Source of the DNA: WHTI01 sp963826105
GTDB lineage: Bacteria; Actinomycetota; CADDZG01; WHSQ01
Length of the DNA: 64,000 nucleotides
Reading direction: 5' to 3'
NCBI GenBank assembly: GCA_963826105.1
Contig: CAWGWA010000013.1
Coordinates: forward strand, 186,001-250,000
Below the pieces are notes generated by a model. It ran no database searches. It saw only the letters and a program-made list of their open reading frames with translations, and was not told the DNA's origin. The stretch's first letter is position 1, and each line of letters opens with the position of its first letter. A program made the translations under genes and the position numbers. This document shows, piece after piece, positions 54,103-63,031 of this stretch.

Positions 54103-54914
54103 CAGTGTGCGCTCGGGACCCGCTCTCCGCGCGTGCGGATGATGGAGACGATCGCGTAGACCGCGCCGATCATGAAGATCAAGGTCCCGAGAACGTTGAC
54201 CTGGACCGGTACACCCAGTCTTGATGCCCCCGCGATCCACAGCGGCAGGGTGATGTAGCCGCCGTTGTTGAACAACGTGATGACGTAATCGTCGAGCGAC
54301 AGTACGAACGCCAGGAGCGCAGCGGCCATGATGCCCGGCCAGATCAACGGGAAGGTCACGGTCCAGAACGTCACCCATGGACTGGCGCCGAGATCGCCGG
54401 CGGCGTCCTCGAGGTTCTGATCGAATCCTGCGGTGCGCGCTTTCACGGTCACCACGACGTACGAGATCGAGAACATGATGTGCGCGATCAGAACGGTCGT
54501 GAATCCCCGGGCAAAGTTCAAAGTGACAAAGAGCGACAGAAGGGCCGCTCCGAGCACGACCTCCGGACTCGCCATCGGTACGAACAGGAGCAGGTTCAGA
54601 GCGGAACGGCCCTTGAAGGTGAACCGAGTGAGGGCCAGGGCGATCAGCGTTCCGAGGATCGTTGCGATGAGCGCAGTGAGGAACGCGATCGTGAGTGAGT
54701 GCGTGATCGCCTGGTTCAGTTCCTCGAACTCGAAGAGGCGGGAAGGCGAGTAGTACTTCAGCGTGAAGCCCTGCCACGAAAGATTGAAGCGGCCCTGTGG
54801 GTCGTTGAAACCGAACGCGATCATGAACAAGACCGGTGCGAAGAGGTACGCGATCGCGAGCTTCGTGTAGATGTTCAGGAACCATCCGCGGCGCTCCTGC
54901 CCGATCTTTGCCAT
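54102..54914 (-). CDS. potC: Polyamine-type ABC importer permease (PotC-like)
   Basis: A 270-residue protein with six helices. LAIAYLFAPVLFMIAFGFND opens it, and the EAA loop LEDAAGDLGASPWVTFWTVT lies at about residues 167-186. SFVLSLDDYVITLFNNGGYI-type (LAFVLSLDDYVITLFNNGG) is the spermidine/putrescine-permease hallmark. It forms the channel with the PotB-like subunit. The start overlaps the PotB stop (TGATG). Confidence 0.9.
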   Translation of the reverse strand: MAKIGQERRGWFLNIYTKLAIAYLFAPVLFMIAFGFNDPQGRFNLSWQGFTLKYYSPSRLFEFEELNQAITHSLTIAFLTALIATILGTLIALALTRFTFKGRSALNLLLFVPMASPEVVLGAALLSLFVTLNFARGFTTVLIAHIMFSISYVVVTVKARTAGFDQNLEDAAGDLGASPWVTFWTVTFPLIWPGIMAAALLAFVLSLDDYVITLFNNGGYITLPLWIAGASRLGVPVQVNVLGTLIFMIGAVYAIVSIIRTRGERVPSAH

Positions 54915-55768
54915 CAGCCCGTCATCTCCTCAGTACCGAGCACGCGCGCGTAGGCGAACACGCCGATGAGGATCGCGGCCATGAGTACGAACGAGATAGC
55001 CGAGCCGCGCGGATAGGCGTTGTTGGTGAGCATCTCGCGCTGAACCACCTGGCCGATCATGGTCGTGTTGACTCCACCCAGAAGTTCGGGGTTGATCGGA
55101 TCGCCCACCGACGGGATGAACGTTAGCAAGGACCCGGCGAAGACGCCGGGGAACGAGAGCGGCAGGGTGACCTTGAGGAATGCCTGCCGCTTACTCGAGT
55201 AGAGATCCGCGGCTGCATCCAGGAGCCGCGGGTCCATCTTTTCCAACGACACATAGAGGGGCAGGGCCATGAACGGAAGGAAGTTGTAGATCATCCCGGA
55301 GATAACCGCCGTCATCGTCGCCAGGACCTGGTAGCTGTCGGAGACGAGGCCCACGTCCTTCAGGAAGCCCAGGAGGATGCCTTCGTCGGCAAAGATCGTC
55401 TTCCACATCAGTGTGCGGATCAGGAACGGCGTGAAGAACGGAAGCAGGATCAAGAGCAGGTAGACGTTCTTCCGGCGACCGCCCCGGAATGCGATCCAGT
55501 ACATCATCGGGTAGCTGATGAGGAGCGTCCCGACCGTGACGATCAAGCCGACGATCAGTGACCGGATCAACTGCGTGTCGTAACGCGCTAGCGTCTCGGT
55601 GTAGTTCTGCCAGTGGCCGGTGAAGGTGAAGCCCTGGGATAGCGAGCCCTCCTGGAACGAGACCGAGAAGACCGTCGCCATGGGGATGGCGAAAAACACG
55701 ACAAGGAAGCCGACCCCAGGAAGCGTCAGCAGATAGGGGGTGAACCTCCCTCGACCCTCGCCGGCCAT
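54914..55768 (-). CDS. potB: Polyamine-type ABC importer permease (PotB-like)
   Basis: A 284-residue protein with six helices. YLLTLPGVGFLVVFFAIPMA is the first; FLIRTLMWKTIFADEGILLG and MIYNFLPFMALPLYVSLEKM are typical PotB segments. The EAA loop, LDAAADLYSSKRQAFLKVTL, precedes IPSVGDPINPELLGG. It pairs with PotC. It starts 13 bp after the PotD stop. Confidence 0.9.
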   Translation of the reverse strand: MAGEGRGRFTPYLLTLPGVGFLVVFFAIPMATVFSVSFQEGSLSQGFTFTGHWQNYTETLARYDTQLIRSLIVGLIVTVGTLLISYPMMYWIAFRGGRRKNVYLLLILLPFFTPFLIRTLMWKTIFADEGILLGFLKDVGLVSDSYQVLATMTAVISGMIYNFLPFMALPLYVSLEKMDPRLLDAAADLYSSKRQAFLKVTLPLSFPGVFAGSLLTFIPSVGDPINPELLGGVNTTMIGQVVQREMLTNNAYPRGSAISFVLMAAILIGVFAYARVLGTEEMTG

Positions 55769-55781
55769 CTAGATGTCCCGA

Positions 55782-57008
55782 TCAGCCCTGGATGATCTCG
55801 CCGAAGAGGTCGTTCCAGAGCTGTTCCTCGGCCTCGTCCAAGTCCTTGTAGTGGAAGAGGTTCGCCTCCATCTCCGGCGTCGGGAACACGAGCGGGCTGT
55901 TCGCCACGGTCTGCGTGTACTCATCCTCGGCGCCGGCGAGGATCTCCTGCGCGGCGGGAACCGGGCAGATGTAGTTGACCCACGCGGTGATCTGTGCGGC
56001 GACCTCCGGGTCGTAGACGTAGTCCATGAACTTCAGCGCGTCGATAGGAGCGGCCGCATTCTCTGGGATCGCCATGTTGTCGACCCACAGGATGCCCCCG
56101 GTGTCTGGAACGTAGAACTGCAGATCGGGCTGGTCGAACTGGAGCTGGAAGACGTCACCGGACCACGCGATCGTTGCCCAGATGTCGCCCCGAACCAAGG
56201 CGTCGGCGTATTCGTTGCCGTAGTAGTTCCGCACGATGCCGTCGTCCCGCTGCTGGATCAGTTTCTGCTGTGCGGCAACGAGGTCGTCCTCGGTCGTGTC
56301 CTCCGGGTTGATCCCCATGCTCAGAAGCGTGAGGCAGAAGGTGTCGCGCATCTCCTTGAACATCCCGACCTTGCCCGCGAACGCGGGGTCGAAGAGGTCA
56401 TCGAATGACGTGAGTTCCCGGCCGGTGAGTTCCGGGTTGTACGCGATGCCGGTGATGCCGGACTGCCACGGGACGCTGTACTTGTTACCCGGGTCGTAGC
56501 TCGGGTCCTTGTAGATGGCACCGGCGTTGGCAGTGAAGTTGGGAAGTTGCGTGTGATCGAGCTCCTCGAGGTAGCCCAGCCGTGCCATCTTTGCGAGCAT
56601 CCAGTCGGTGATCACGATCAGGTCCCACTCGACCGCCTGGCCGTTGGACAGCGGCTCCTGGATCGTGCCGAAGAAGCCCTCGTTGTCGTCGATGACCTCT
56701 TTGTAGTTGACCTCGATCCCGGTCGCCTCGGTGAAGTCGTCGATAGTCGGCCTCGTCCCTTGGGCCCGGTCGATGTACAGAGGCCAGTTGGCGAAGTTGA
56801 GGGTCCCGACCTCCTCGTTGGTCGTGTAGGTGTTCTTCTCGCCTTCGGGGGTGGTGTTGTCCTCCTTGGAGATCCCGCAGGCGGCCAGGAAGGCAGTGAG
56901 CGAGGCGGCGCCCGCCCCCAGTCCAACGCGACGGAGCAGATCGCGCCGTGTCATCCCACGCCGAGGTGCCTCCGCGAGAAGTTTCGCAAACTCTCGTTCT
57001 CGATCCAC
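55782..57008 (-). CDS. potD: Polyamine-type ABC importer substrate-binding lipoprotein (PotD-like)
   Basis: A 408-residue protein. The GTG start at 57008 shares one base with the PotA stop (TAGTG). RGMTRRDLLRRVGLGAGAAS is a twin-arginine-type signal, and TAFLAACG supplies the lipobox Cys. The mature part has LNFANWPLYIDRAQGTRPTI and DLIVITDWMLAKMARLGYLE, then VPWQSGITGIAYNPELTG and WVDNMAIPENAAAPIDALKF, the PotD/PotF-like pattern for polyamines. It delivers spermidine, putrescine or a related amine to PotBC. Confidence 0.88.
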   Translation of the reverse strand: MDREREFAKLLAEAPRRGMTRRDLLRRVGLGAGAASLTAFLAACGISKEDNTTPEGEKNTYTTNEEVGTLNFANWPLYIDRAQGTRPTIDDFTEATGIEVNYKEVIDDNEGFFGTIQEPLSNGQAVEWDLIVITDWMLAKMARLGYLEELDHTQLPNFTANAGAIYKDPSYDPGNKYSVPWQSGITGIAYNPELTGRELTSFDDLFDPAFAGKVGMFKEMRDTFCLTLLSMGINPEDTTEDDLVAAQQKLIQQRDDGIVRNYYGNEYADALVRGDIWATIAWSGDVFQLQFDQPDLQFYVPDTGGILWVDNMAIPENAAAPIDALKFMDYVYDPEVAAQITAWVNYICPVPAAQEILAGAEDEYTQTVANSPLVFPTPEMEANLFHYKDLDEAEEQLWNDLFGEIIQG

Positions 57009-58109
57009 TACTTGCCCCCTCCGTTGGCGCCGACGGCGAAAGTGTGTTCGGGATCCCAGGACAGGCGCACGTTCGCCCCGGCTCCGATCGGCTGGGCGGC
57101 GTTGCCCAGGTTCTGTACGTAGACGACGATCTTCGATCCGTCGCTGGTGCGGCATTCATATGACGTGCTCACTCCGATGTAGGTCGAGACCATGACCTGG
57201 GCATCCACCGCATTGGCGCCGTGCCCGTTGGAAGAAGGGTCGGATCGAGATGTGGAGCTTCTCGGGTCGCACCCCAACCCGCACGTGCCCGCCCTCGGCC
57301 GGCATGCGATCGGTAGGTACCGAGACGGTCGAGCCGACGGCGAGCTTCACTCTCGTCATTCCTCCGTCCCCGGATTCGACTTCGCCGTCGAGGAGGTTGG
57401 AGGCGCCGAGGAACGAGGCCACGAACTCGGTCGCGGGGAACTCGTACATGTCCTGCGGCGCACCGATCTGCTCGAAGTGACCCGCGTTCATCACGGCGAT
57501 GCGATCGGACATCGTCATCGCTTCTTCCTGGTCGTGTGTCACGTAGATGAAGGTGATACCGACCTCGATCTGGATGCGCTTCAGCTCGAGCTGCATCTGC
57601 TTGCGAAGCTTGAGGTCGAGTGCTCCCAAGGGCTCATCGAGCAGCAGGACGCCGGGACGGTTCACCAGCGCCCGGGCGAGGGCGACACGCTGTTGCTGCC
57701 CACCGGACATCTGGTTGATCCGACGGGGGCCGTATCCGGGAAGGTCGACGAGTTCGAGCATCTCCTCGACGCGCTTCTTGGTCTCGTCCTTACCGACCTT
57801 CTTGCGCTTGAGTCCATAGCCGACGTTCTCGGCGACGGTGAGATGAGGGAACAGAGCGTACGACTGGAACACGGTGTTCACGTTGCGCTTGTAGGGCGGG
57901 AGCCCGGCGACGTTGTCCTCACCGAGGAAGATCTTGCCGGAGGTCGGCTGCTCGAAGCCGCCGATCATCCTCAGGGTCGTGGTCTTGCCACACCCCGAGG
58001 GGCCGAGGAACGAGAGGAACTCACCTTCCCGGACATCGAGATCGATGTTGTCGACCGCGACCATGTCTTTGAACGACTTCGTGACACCTTCGAGGCGGAC
58101 GGACGACAT
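57008..58109 (-). CDS. potA: Polyamine-type ABC importer ATPase (PotA-like), frameshifted
   Basis: Walker A GPSGCGKTTTLRMIGGFEQP is near residues 36-45. FQSYALFPHLTVAENVGYGL is the Q-loop, MSGGQQQRVALARALVNRPG the signature, LLLDEPLGALDLKLRKQMQL Walker B, and YVTHDQEEAMTMSDRIAVM the H-loop. A frame change near 57245 separates the C-terminal TOBE domain, which in the other frame reads DPSSNGHGANAVDAQVMVST to VRLSWDPEHTFAVG. Repaired length is ~367 residues, normal. The ATPase core is intact before the break. Stop and PotD start overlap. Confidence 0.88.
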
Positions 58110-58159
58110 GGTCAGGCTCCCCGTGTTCTGTCGAGCGGTTCTCGATCAAGTTTCATAGG

Positions 58160-59506
58160 TTATCTCCCGCCCTCGGTTGCCGTCTGTGCCCAGCGGAGTG
58201 ATTCTTCGAGCACGTCCAACCCGGCATCGAGCTCGTCGTCGGCGATGCCGAGCGGAGCCAGCAGCCGGATGACGTTGTCGTAGGTGCCGGCCTTGAGGAT
58301 CAGAACACCCCGTTCGTGGCACCGTTTGGCGACCGCTCCCGTCGCGACCTTGTGTGGCTCTTTGGTGCCCTTGTCGGTTACGAGTTCGATCCCGACCATC
58401 GGGCCCAGCCCTCGGACCTCACCCACGATCTCGAGTTCGTCCACAAGCGGATCGAGACGATCCCGGATCCGACGACCCTGCGCTATGGCCCGATCCAGGA
58501 TGTCGGTTTCGGTCAGTTCTTCGATGACCGCCAGTGCCGCGGCACAAGCGACCGGGTTGCCGCCGTAGGTGCCGCCAAGGCCCCCGACGTGGGGTGCCTC
58601 CATCAGGTCTGCCCGCCCGGTGACACCGGAGATCGGGAACCCCGCGCCTAGTGACTTCGCGGTCGTGACGATGTCCGGCGTGACGTCGTAGTGCTCCGCG
58701 GCGAACATCGTTCCGGTACGGCCCATCCCGGATTGGATCTCGTCATCGATGAAAACGATGTCCCGCTCCTCGCAGATCTCCTTGAGGGCCGGAAGGTACT
58801 CGTCTGGAGCGACGACGAAACCACCCTCACCCTGGACCGGCTCGACCACCATGCATGCGACGTTGTCTCGGCCTATCTGTGAATCGATAACGTCGGCAGT
58901 GTGTTCGGCGCAGGCGATCCCACAGGATGGGTACTCCTTGCCGAAGGGACAGCGGTAGCAGTAGGCGAAGGGCACCCGGTAGGTCTCGGGGGCGAAGGGT
59001 CCGAACCCGTGCTTGTAGGGCATCTCCTTGGCGGTAAGTGTCATCCCGAGCAGCGTTCGACCGTGGAATGCGTTGGTGAAGCCGACAACGGCATCGCGAC
59101 CGGTGGCATAGCGCGAGATCTTCACCGCGTTCTCGACCGCCTCGGCCCCCGAGTTCGCAAGCATCGTCTTCTTGTCGTGGTCGCCGGGGGTGATCCGGTT
59201 CAGGGTTTCGGCGAGTTCGACGTACTCCTCGTACATGGAGACGTGGAAACACTCGTGGATGTAGCGATCGACCTGCGCGTGCACAGCATCGAGAACCCGT
59301 TTGTTGCCGCGGCCGATGTTAAGTACCCCAAGTCCGCCGGCGAGATCGATGTAGTGGTTGCCGTCGACATCGACGACATCGGCTCCCGAGCCGCCTTCTA
59401 CGAAGATGGGGACCGTGTTGAAGACGGCCCTGGGGACCGCCGCCTCGCGCCGTTTCAGAAGCTCGGAGGAGTTCGCCCCCGGTATCTCTCGTTCGGCCGT
59501 CATCAC
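58160..59506 (-). CDS. gabT: 4-aminobutyrate-type class III aminotransferase
   Basis: A 448-residue protein. DVVDVDGNHYIDLAGGLGVL and MLANSGAEAVENAVKISRYA bind PLP phosphate, VVEPVQGEGGFVVAPDEYLP is conserved in GabT, VFIDDEIQSGMGRTG has the PLP Asp, and TTAKSLGAGFPISGVTG contains the aldimine Lys284. It transaminates 4-aminobutyrate (or putrescine-derived amines) with 2-oxoglutarate. It is the first gene of the Pot operon, 50 bp before PotA, and divergent from the PucR regulator. A cysteine-rich patch (CYRCPFGKEYPSCGIAC) occurs in this branch. Confidence 0.92.
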   Translation of the reverse strand: MMTAEREIPGANSSELLKRREAAVPRAVFNTVPIFVEGGSGADVVDVDGNHYIDLAGGLGVLNIGRGNKRVLDAVHAQVDRYIHECFHVSMYEEYVELAETLNRITPGDHDKKTMLANSGAEAVENAVKISRYATGRDAVVGFTNAFHGRTLLGMTLTAKEMPYKHGFGPFAPETYRVPFAYCYRCPFGKEYPSCGIACAEHTADVIDSQIGRDNVACMVVEPVQGEGGFVVAPDEYLPALKEICEERDIVFIDDEIQSGMGRTGTMFAAEHYDVTPDIVTTAKSLGAGFPISGVTGRADLMEAPHVGGLGGTYGGNPVACAAALAVIEELTETDILDRAIAQGRRIRDRLDPLVDELEIVGEVRGLGPMVGIELVTDKGTKEPHKVATGAVAKRCHERGVLILKAGTYDNVIRLLAPLGIADDELDAGLDVLEESLRWAQTATEGGR

Positions 59507-59610
59507 CGTTCCCCCAAACGATCAGAGCGAATGCGTGTCCGTCCGGAACGCTACAGGCGCCTCCAGGGGACGCTTAGGGTCTTTCCGTCGCACCGGCCGA
59601 TCGAGATTTG

Positions 59611-59616
59611 TACACT
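59611..59616 (+). promoter_or_regulatory. TACACT -10-like box for the PucR gene
   Basis: TACACT ends 9 nt before the ATG at 59626, in the ~120 bp divergent region shared with gabT. Confidence 0.35.
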
Positions 59617-59625
59617 CTGGACCGG

Positions 59626-61203
59626 ATGCCACTCACCCTGCGCGATCTTTCGGAAATCCCCGGCCTGAGGCTGGACGTCGTCGCGGGTGCCGGCGGCATC
59701 GATAACCCGGTCCGGTGGGTCCACACATCAGAGCTCGAGGACCCGACCCCATGGTTGAACGGAGGAGAGCTCCTCCTGACCACCGGGATGGCCCTCAAAG
59801 GCTCTCCCGTTCAGCAGCGTGCCTACCTTCAGAGGCTGATCAAGGCGGACCTCGCAGGGCTGGGCTTCGGTCTCGGTTTCGGTTTCGATGCCGTCCCAGC
59901 GGCCGTCTGCAAGGCCGCCGATCGAGCTGGGTTCCCGATCGTTGCAGTTCCGTATCCGGTTCCCTTCATCGCGATCTCCGAGGCGATCTCATCTCACCTC
60001 AGCGAGGAGCGTCTCCGCGATGCGCAGATGTCGGTGGATGTGCACGAGCGGCTGGCCGCTCTGGTCGGGGGTGGATCCGGGCCGGCCGATGTCCTCGACG
60101 AGGTCGTCTCGCTCGCTGGCGGCTGGGCACTCCTGTTCGACATCCGCGGTCATCTGATAGCGCGCTCGCTGGATCTTGCGGCGGGGTCCCCCGATCCCAA
60201 GGCCATCTGGGATGGTCTTCCACGTGGACTGGTGGAACGCCGCGGCCCGACGACCACAGCCGACATGGGACCGCACGGGGCGCAGGTTGGCCTTGCCGTG
60301 GTGGCCGACAAGCGTCACGAGGGGATCCTGGTTTTCGGCAAGGAGCGGCGCCTCGATCAGCGCGATCGGATCGTCGTTAGACATGCCGTCACCGTGCTCG
60401 GCTTACTCCTGTCGTCCCGTAGGGCAGTCATCGAGGCCGAGCGCCGCGTCGCCGGCGACATCTTGGCGGACGCGTTCGAGGGCAGAACCGAAGGTGACGA
60501 ACTCGAACGCCGGCTCGACCTGGTGGGCTTCTCAGCCGGTCGACCGACGACCGCGGTGGTCGTAGAGGCCCCCGCTGGCAACGATGCGTCGGTGTTGGAG
60601 GACATCGTCTGGTCGGTGGATGCCGCGCTCGGGTTGCGCTTCCCACATGTCAGGACCGTCGCGATCGGGGGCCGGGTCGCGGCCCTGGTCGTTACCGGGG
60701 AGGAAGGCACGGTCGGTTCCGAGGTGCTCTCCGAAGTCCTTGCGGCCGTCGGGGAAACCGGCGCGGATCTCGAAGGAGTTCGCGTGTCGGTCGGGGAGCC
60801 GGTCGCGTCTGCATCGGCTCGACACTCCTACCTGACCGCGGTCTTTGCTCTCCGCGCCGCGCCACCTTCGAGACAGATCGTTACGCCGGGTGACCTCGGT
60901 TCGTATGGATTCCTTCTTGGAGCTCGACCTACAGGTGTCCTCGACGGCTACGTTCGTTCGGTCCTGGGTTCGCTCATGGATCGAGACGAGGACAAGGACT
61001 CGGAGTTGGTGACATCCGTCCGGGCCTTCATCGCGGCTGGCGGTCGGTGGGAGCCCGGAGCCGCGGAGCTTGGGGTCCACCGCCACACCTTGCGCTACCG
61101 CGTGCGGCAGGCGGAAGAGTTGCTCGGGAGAGACCTCTCGCGGGCGGAGGACCGGCTCGAGGTCTGGCTCGCGCTCAAGGCGCTCGAGATCCTCGAGGGC
61201 TGA
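59626..61203 (+). CDS. PucR-family transcriptional regulator
   Basis: A 525-residue protein. The N-terminal PucR domain (residues ~1-125) begins MPLTLRDLSEIPGLRLDVVA and has NPVRWVHTSELEDPTPWLNG and GELLLTTGMALKG. A central sensor region follows, and the C-terminal HTH_30 domain is WEPGAAELGVHRHTLRYRVR, then AEELLGRDLSRAEDRLEVWL. PucR regulators control purine and amine catabolism, including GABA and polyamine genes. Its position divergent from gabT-pot makes it the likely local regulator. Confidence 0.9.
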   Translation: MPLTLRDLSEIPGLRLDVVAGAGGIDNPVRWVHTSELEDPTPWLNGGELLLTTGMALKGSPVQQRAYLQRLIKADLAGLGFGLGFGFDAVPAAVCKAADRAGFPIVAVPYPVPFIAISEAISSHLSEERLRDAQMSVDVHERLAALVGGGSGPADVLDEVVSLAGGWALLFDIRGHLIARSLDLAAGSPDPKAIWDGLPRGLVERRGPTTTADMGPHGAQVGLAVVADKRHEGILVFGKERRLDQRDRIVVRHAVTVLGLLLSSRRAVIEAERRVAGDILADAFEGRTEGDELERRLDLVGFSAGRPTTAVVVEAPAGNDASVLEDIVWSVDAALGLRFPHVRTVAIGGRVAALVVTGEEGTVGSEVLSEVLAAVGETGADLEGVRVSVGEPVASASARHSYLTAVFALRAAPPSRQIVTPGDLGSYGFLLGARPTGVLDGYVRSVLGSLMDRDEDKDSELVTSVRAFIAAGGRWEPGAAELGVHRHTLRYRVRQAEELLGRDLSRAEDRLEVWLALKALEILEG

Positions 61204-61220
61204 TCGGATGAAACGACCCG

Positions 61221-62242
61221 ATGAAACTGACCTTGGCGACGAAGCCGATGCTGGCCAAACTGCAGGACGATGTTCCCGAGGGCGCCGGCTGGAGCTACGA
61301 GCCGAAATGGGATGGGTTCCGCACTCTGATCCACCGACGCGGAGAGTCGCTCGACATCATCAGCCGGGACGGTCGGCCGATGAACCGTTACTTCCCGGAG
61401 CTGGTCACCCTCCTGAAGGAGGAGCTCACGACCGATTGCGTCCTCGATGGAGAGATCGTCGTGGCAACCGAGGACGGGCTTTCGTTCGGCGGACTTGCAG
61501 ATGAGGATCCATCCCGCCGAGTCACGCGTTCGCATGCTCTCCGACGGAGGTTCCGGCCAGCGTCTTACTGTTCGACGTTCTGGCGATGGATGACGAAGTC
61601 ATGGATCGTCCTCTCTCTGAGAGACTGGCGTTGCTCGACAAGCATTTCGGGCCGCCGAGAGCCATCGACGAAGTGCTCGAAGACGTCGCGTTGTCGTCGC
61701 CGATGCTCACGACCACTCCACGTACTTCCGATGCGGCCGAAGCGCGCACATGGCTGACGCGCTACGAGGAAAAGGGTCTCGATGGAGTGGTGGCGAAGAA
61801 ACTCGGCGACACGTACCAGCCCAACAAGCGATCGCTTGTCAAGGTCAAACGCAAGCGCACCTGCGAGTGCGTTGTGGGTGGCTACCGACTCTCCAAGGAT
61901 GGAGGAGGTGTCGGTTCGCTCCTGCTCGGTCTCTATACCGATGATGGAGTGCTCCAGTACGTCGGTCACACGTCCGGCTTCAAAGCGAAGGAGAGGGTCG
62001 AGCTCCTCGCTCGTCTGAAGGAGTTCGAAGGCACTGGAGGTTTCGGCGAGGGACGCTCGCCAGGGGGCCAGAGCCGGTGGAGCTCGGGGAAAGACTCGTC
62101 GTGGTTCCCGCTTATCCCGGTTCTCGTCTGCGAGGTCGCTTACGACCGGATGATGGACGGCCGCTTCCGGCACGCGGTCGGTTTCGTGCGATGGCGTGCC
62201 GACAAAGACCCGGAGGATTGCGATTACACCCAAGCGCTGTAG
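61221..62242 (+). CDS. ATP-dependent DNA ligase (LigC/LigD-ligase type), frameshifted
   Basis: YEPKWDGFRTLIHRRG carries the adenylated Lys29. DIISRDGRPMNRYFPELVTL and CVLDGEIVV are ligase motifs III/IIIa. Frame changes near 61495 and 61548 are crossed to reach VLLFDVLAMDDEV, then KGLDGVVAKKLGDTYQPNKR, motif IV, and SLVKVKRKRTCECVVGG, motif V. The OB-fold region follows with GLYTDDGVLQYVGHTSGFKA. The total of ~340 residues contains only the ligase and OB domains, as in LigC. It seals nicks in DNA, including during non-homologous end joining. Confidence 0.82.
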
Positions 62243-62256
62243 GGGAGGATCGTTCG

Positions 62257-63031
62257 GTGGATGAAGAGAGGTTCCTCGGCGGCGATCTCACGCCTTACTT
62301 CCGGGTGGGCGATACGGTCCGGCATCCGGCGGGATCCTGGACGCCGACGGTCCGTCGTCTCCTCACCTTTCTGCGCGAGCACGATTTCGAGGGTGTCCCG
62401 AGCCTCTCGGTTTCGACAGTGAAGGACGGGAGACCCTCAACTTCATCGACGGGTGAGGTGGGGTACTACCCATTGCCGACCTACATGTGGAGTGCGGAGA
62501 TCCTCGAGTGACGTCGCTCGGCTGATTCGCCGGTTGCATGACGCTTCTGCCGATTTCCCCACCAGCGATGAGGACCACTGGCGCCTTCCAGCGCCGGGCG
62601 CCCAACGAGATCATCTGCCACAACGACTTGGCTCCCTACAACATCGTGTTCCGTGGTGGCCGCCCGGTTGGTGATCATCGATTTCGACAATGCCTCTCCG
62701 GGGCCGCGGGAGTGGGACCTCGCCTATGCGGCCTACCGCTTCGTGCCGCTTCGCGGATCCGGCGAACCCGGACGTTCCCTTCGTGCCGCTCCCGTTCAGT
62801 CGAAGCGCTTGGACCTCTTCCTCGAGAACTACGATCCGGAGATCTCCCGGGACGCGGGTCGTGGAGCTCCTTCCGGCGCGGATCGAGGCATTGATCGAGT
62901 TCACCGGGAGTGCGCGCCGAGACCGAGGAGGAGTGACCTGCGCGAAGGGCTTAAGGAGCACCGCAACATCTACGAACGGGATCTGACTCTACATCCGCAA
63001 GAACCTGGATGCTCTGGCGAGGTCCTCCTAG
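62257..63031 (+). pseudogene. Aminoglycoside-phosphotransferase-like kinase, frameshifted
   Basis: GTG start after GGGGAGGATC: MDEERFLGGDLTPYFRVGDT, then VRHPAGSWTPTVRRLLTFLR. Segments in changing frames follow: GEVGYYPLPTYMW, VARLIRRLHDASADF, ICHNDLAPYNIVFR (the catalytic HxDxxxxN loop of APH-type kinases), VIIDFDNASPGPREWDLAYA (the metal-binding Asp) and YRFVPL. The end, YIRKNLDALARSS, stops at 63031. At least five frame changes occur in 775 bp, the densest in the window. It is a small-molecule kinase of unknown substrate, perhaps live if the sequence is poor here. Confidence 0.55.

Noticed and set aside
53392..54885. Extended frame making AlaX 497 residues
   Set aside because: The upstream part is antisense-like shadow of the PotC gene; AlaX begins at the ATG at 54102 that overlaps the PotC stop.
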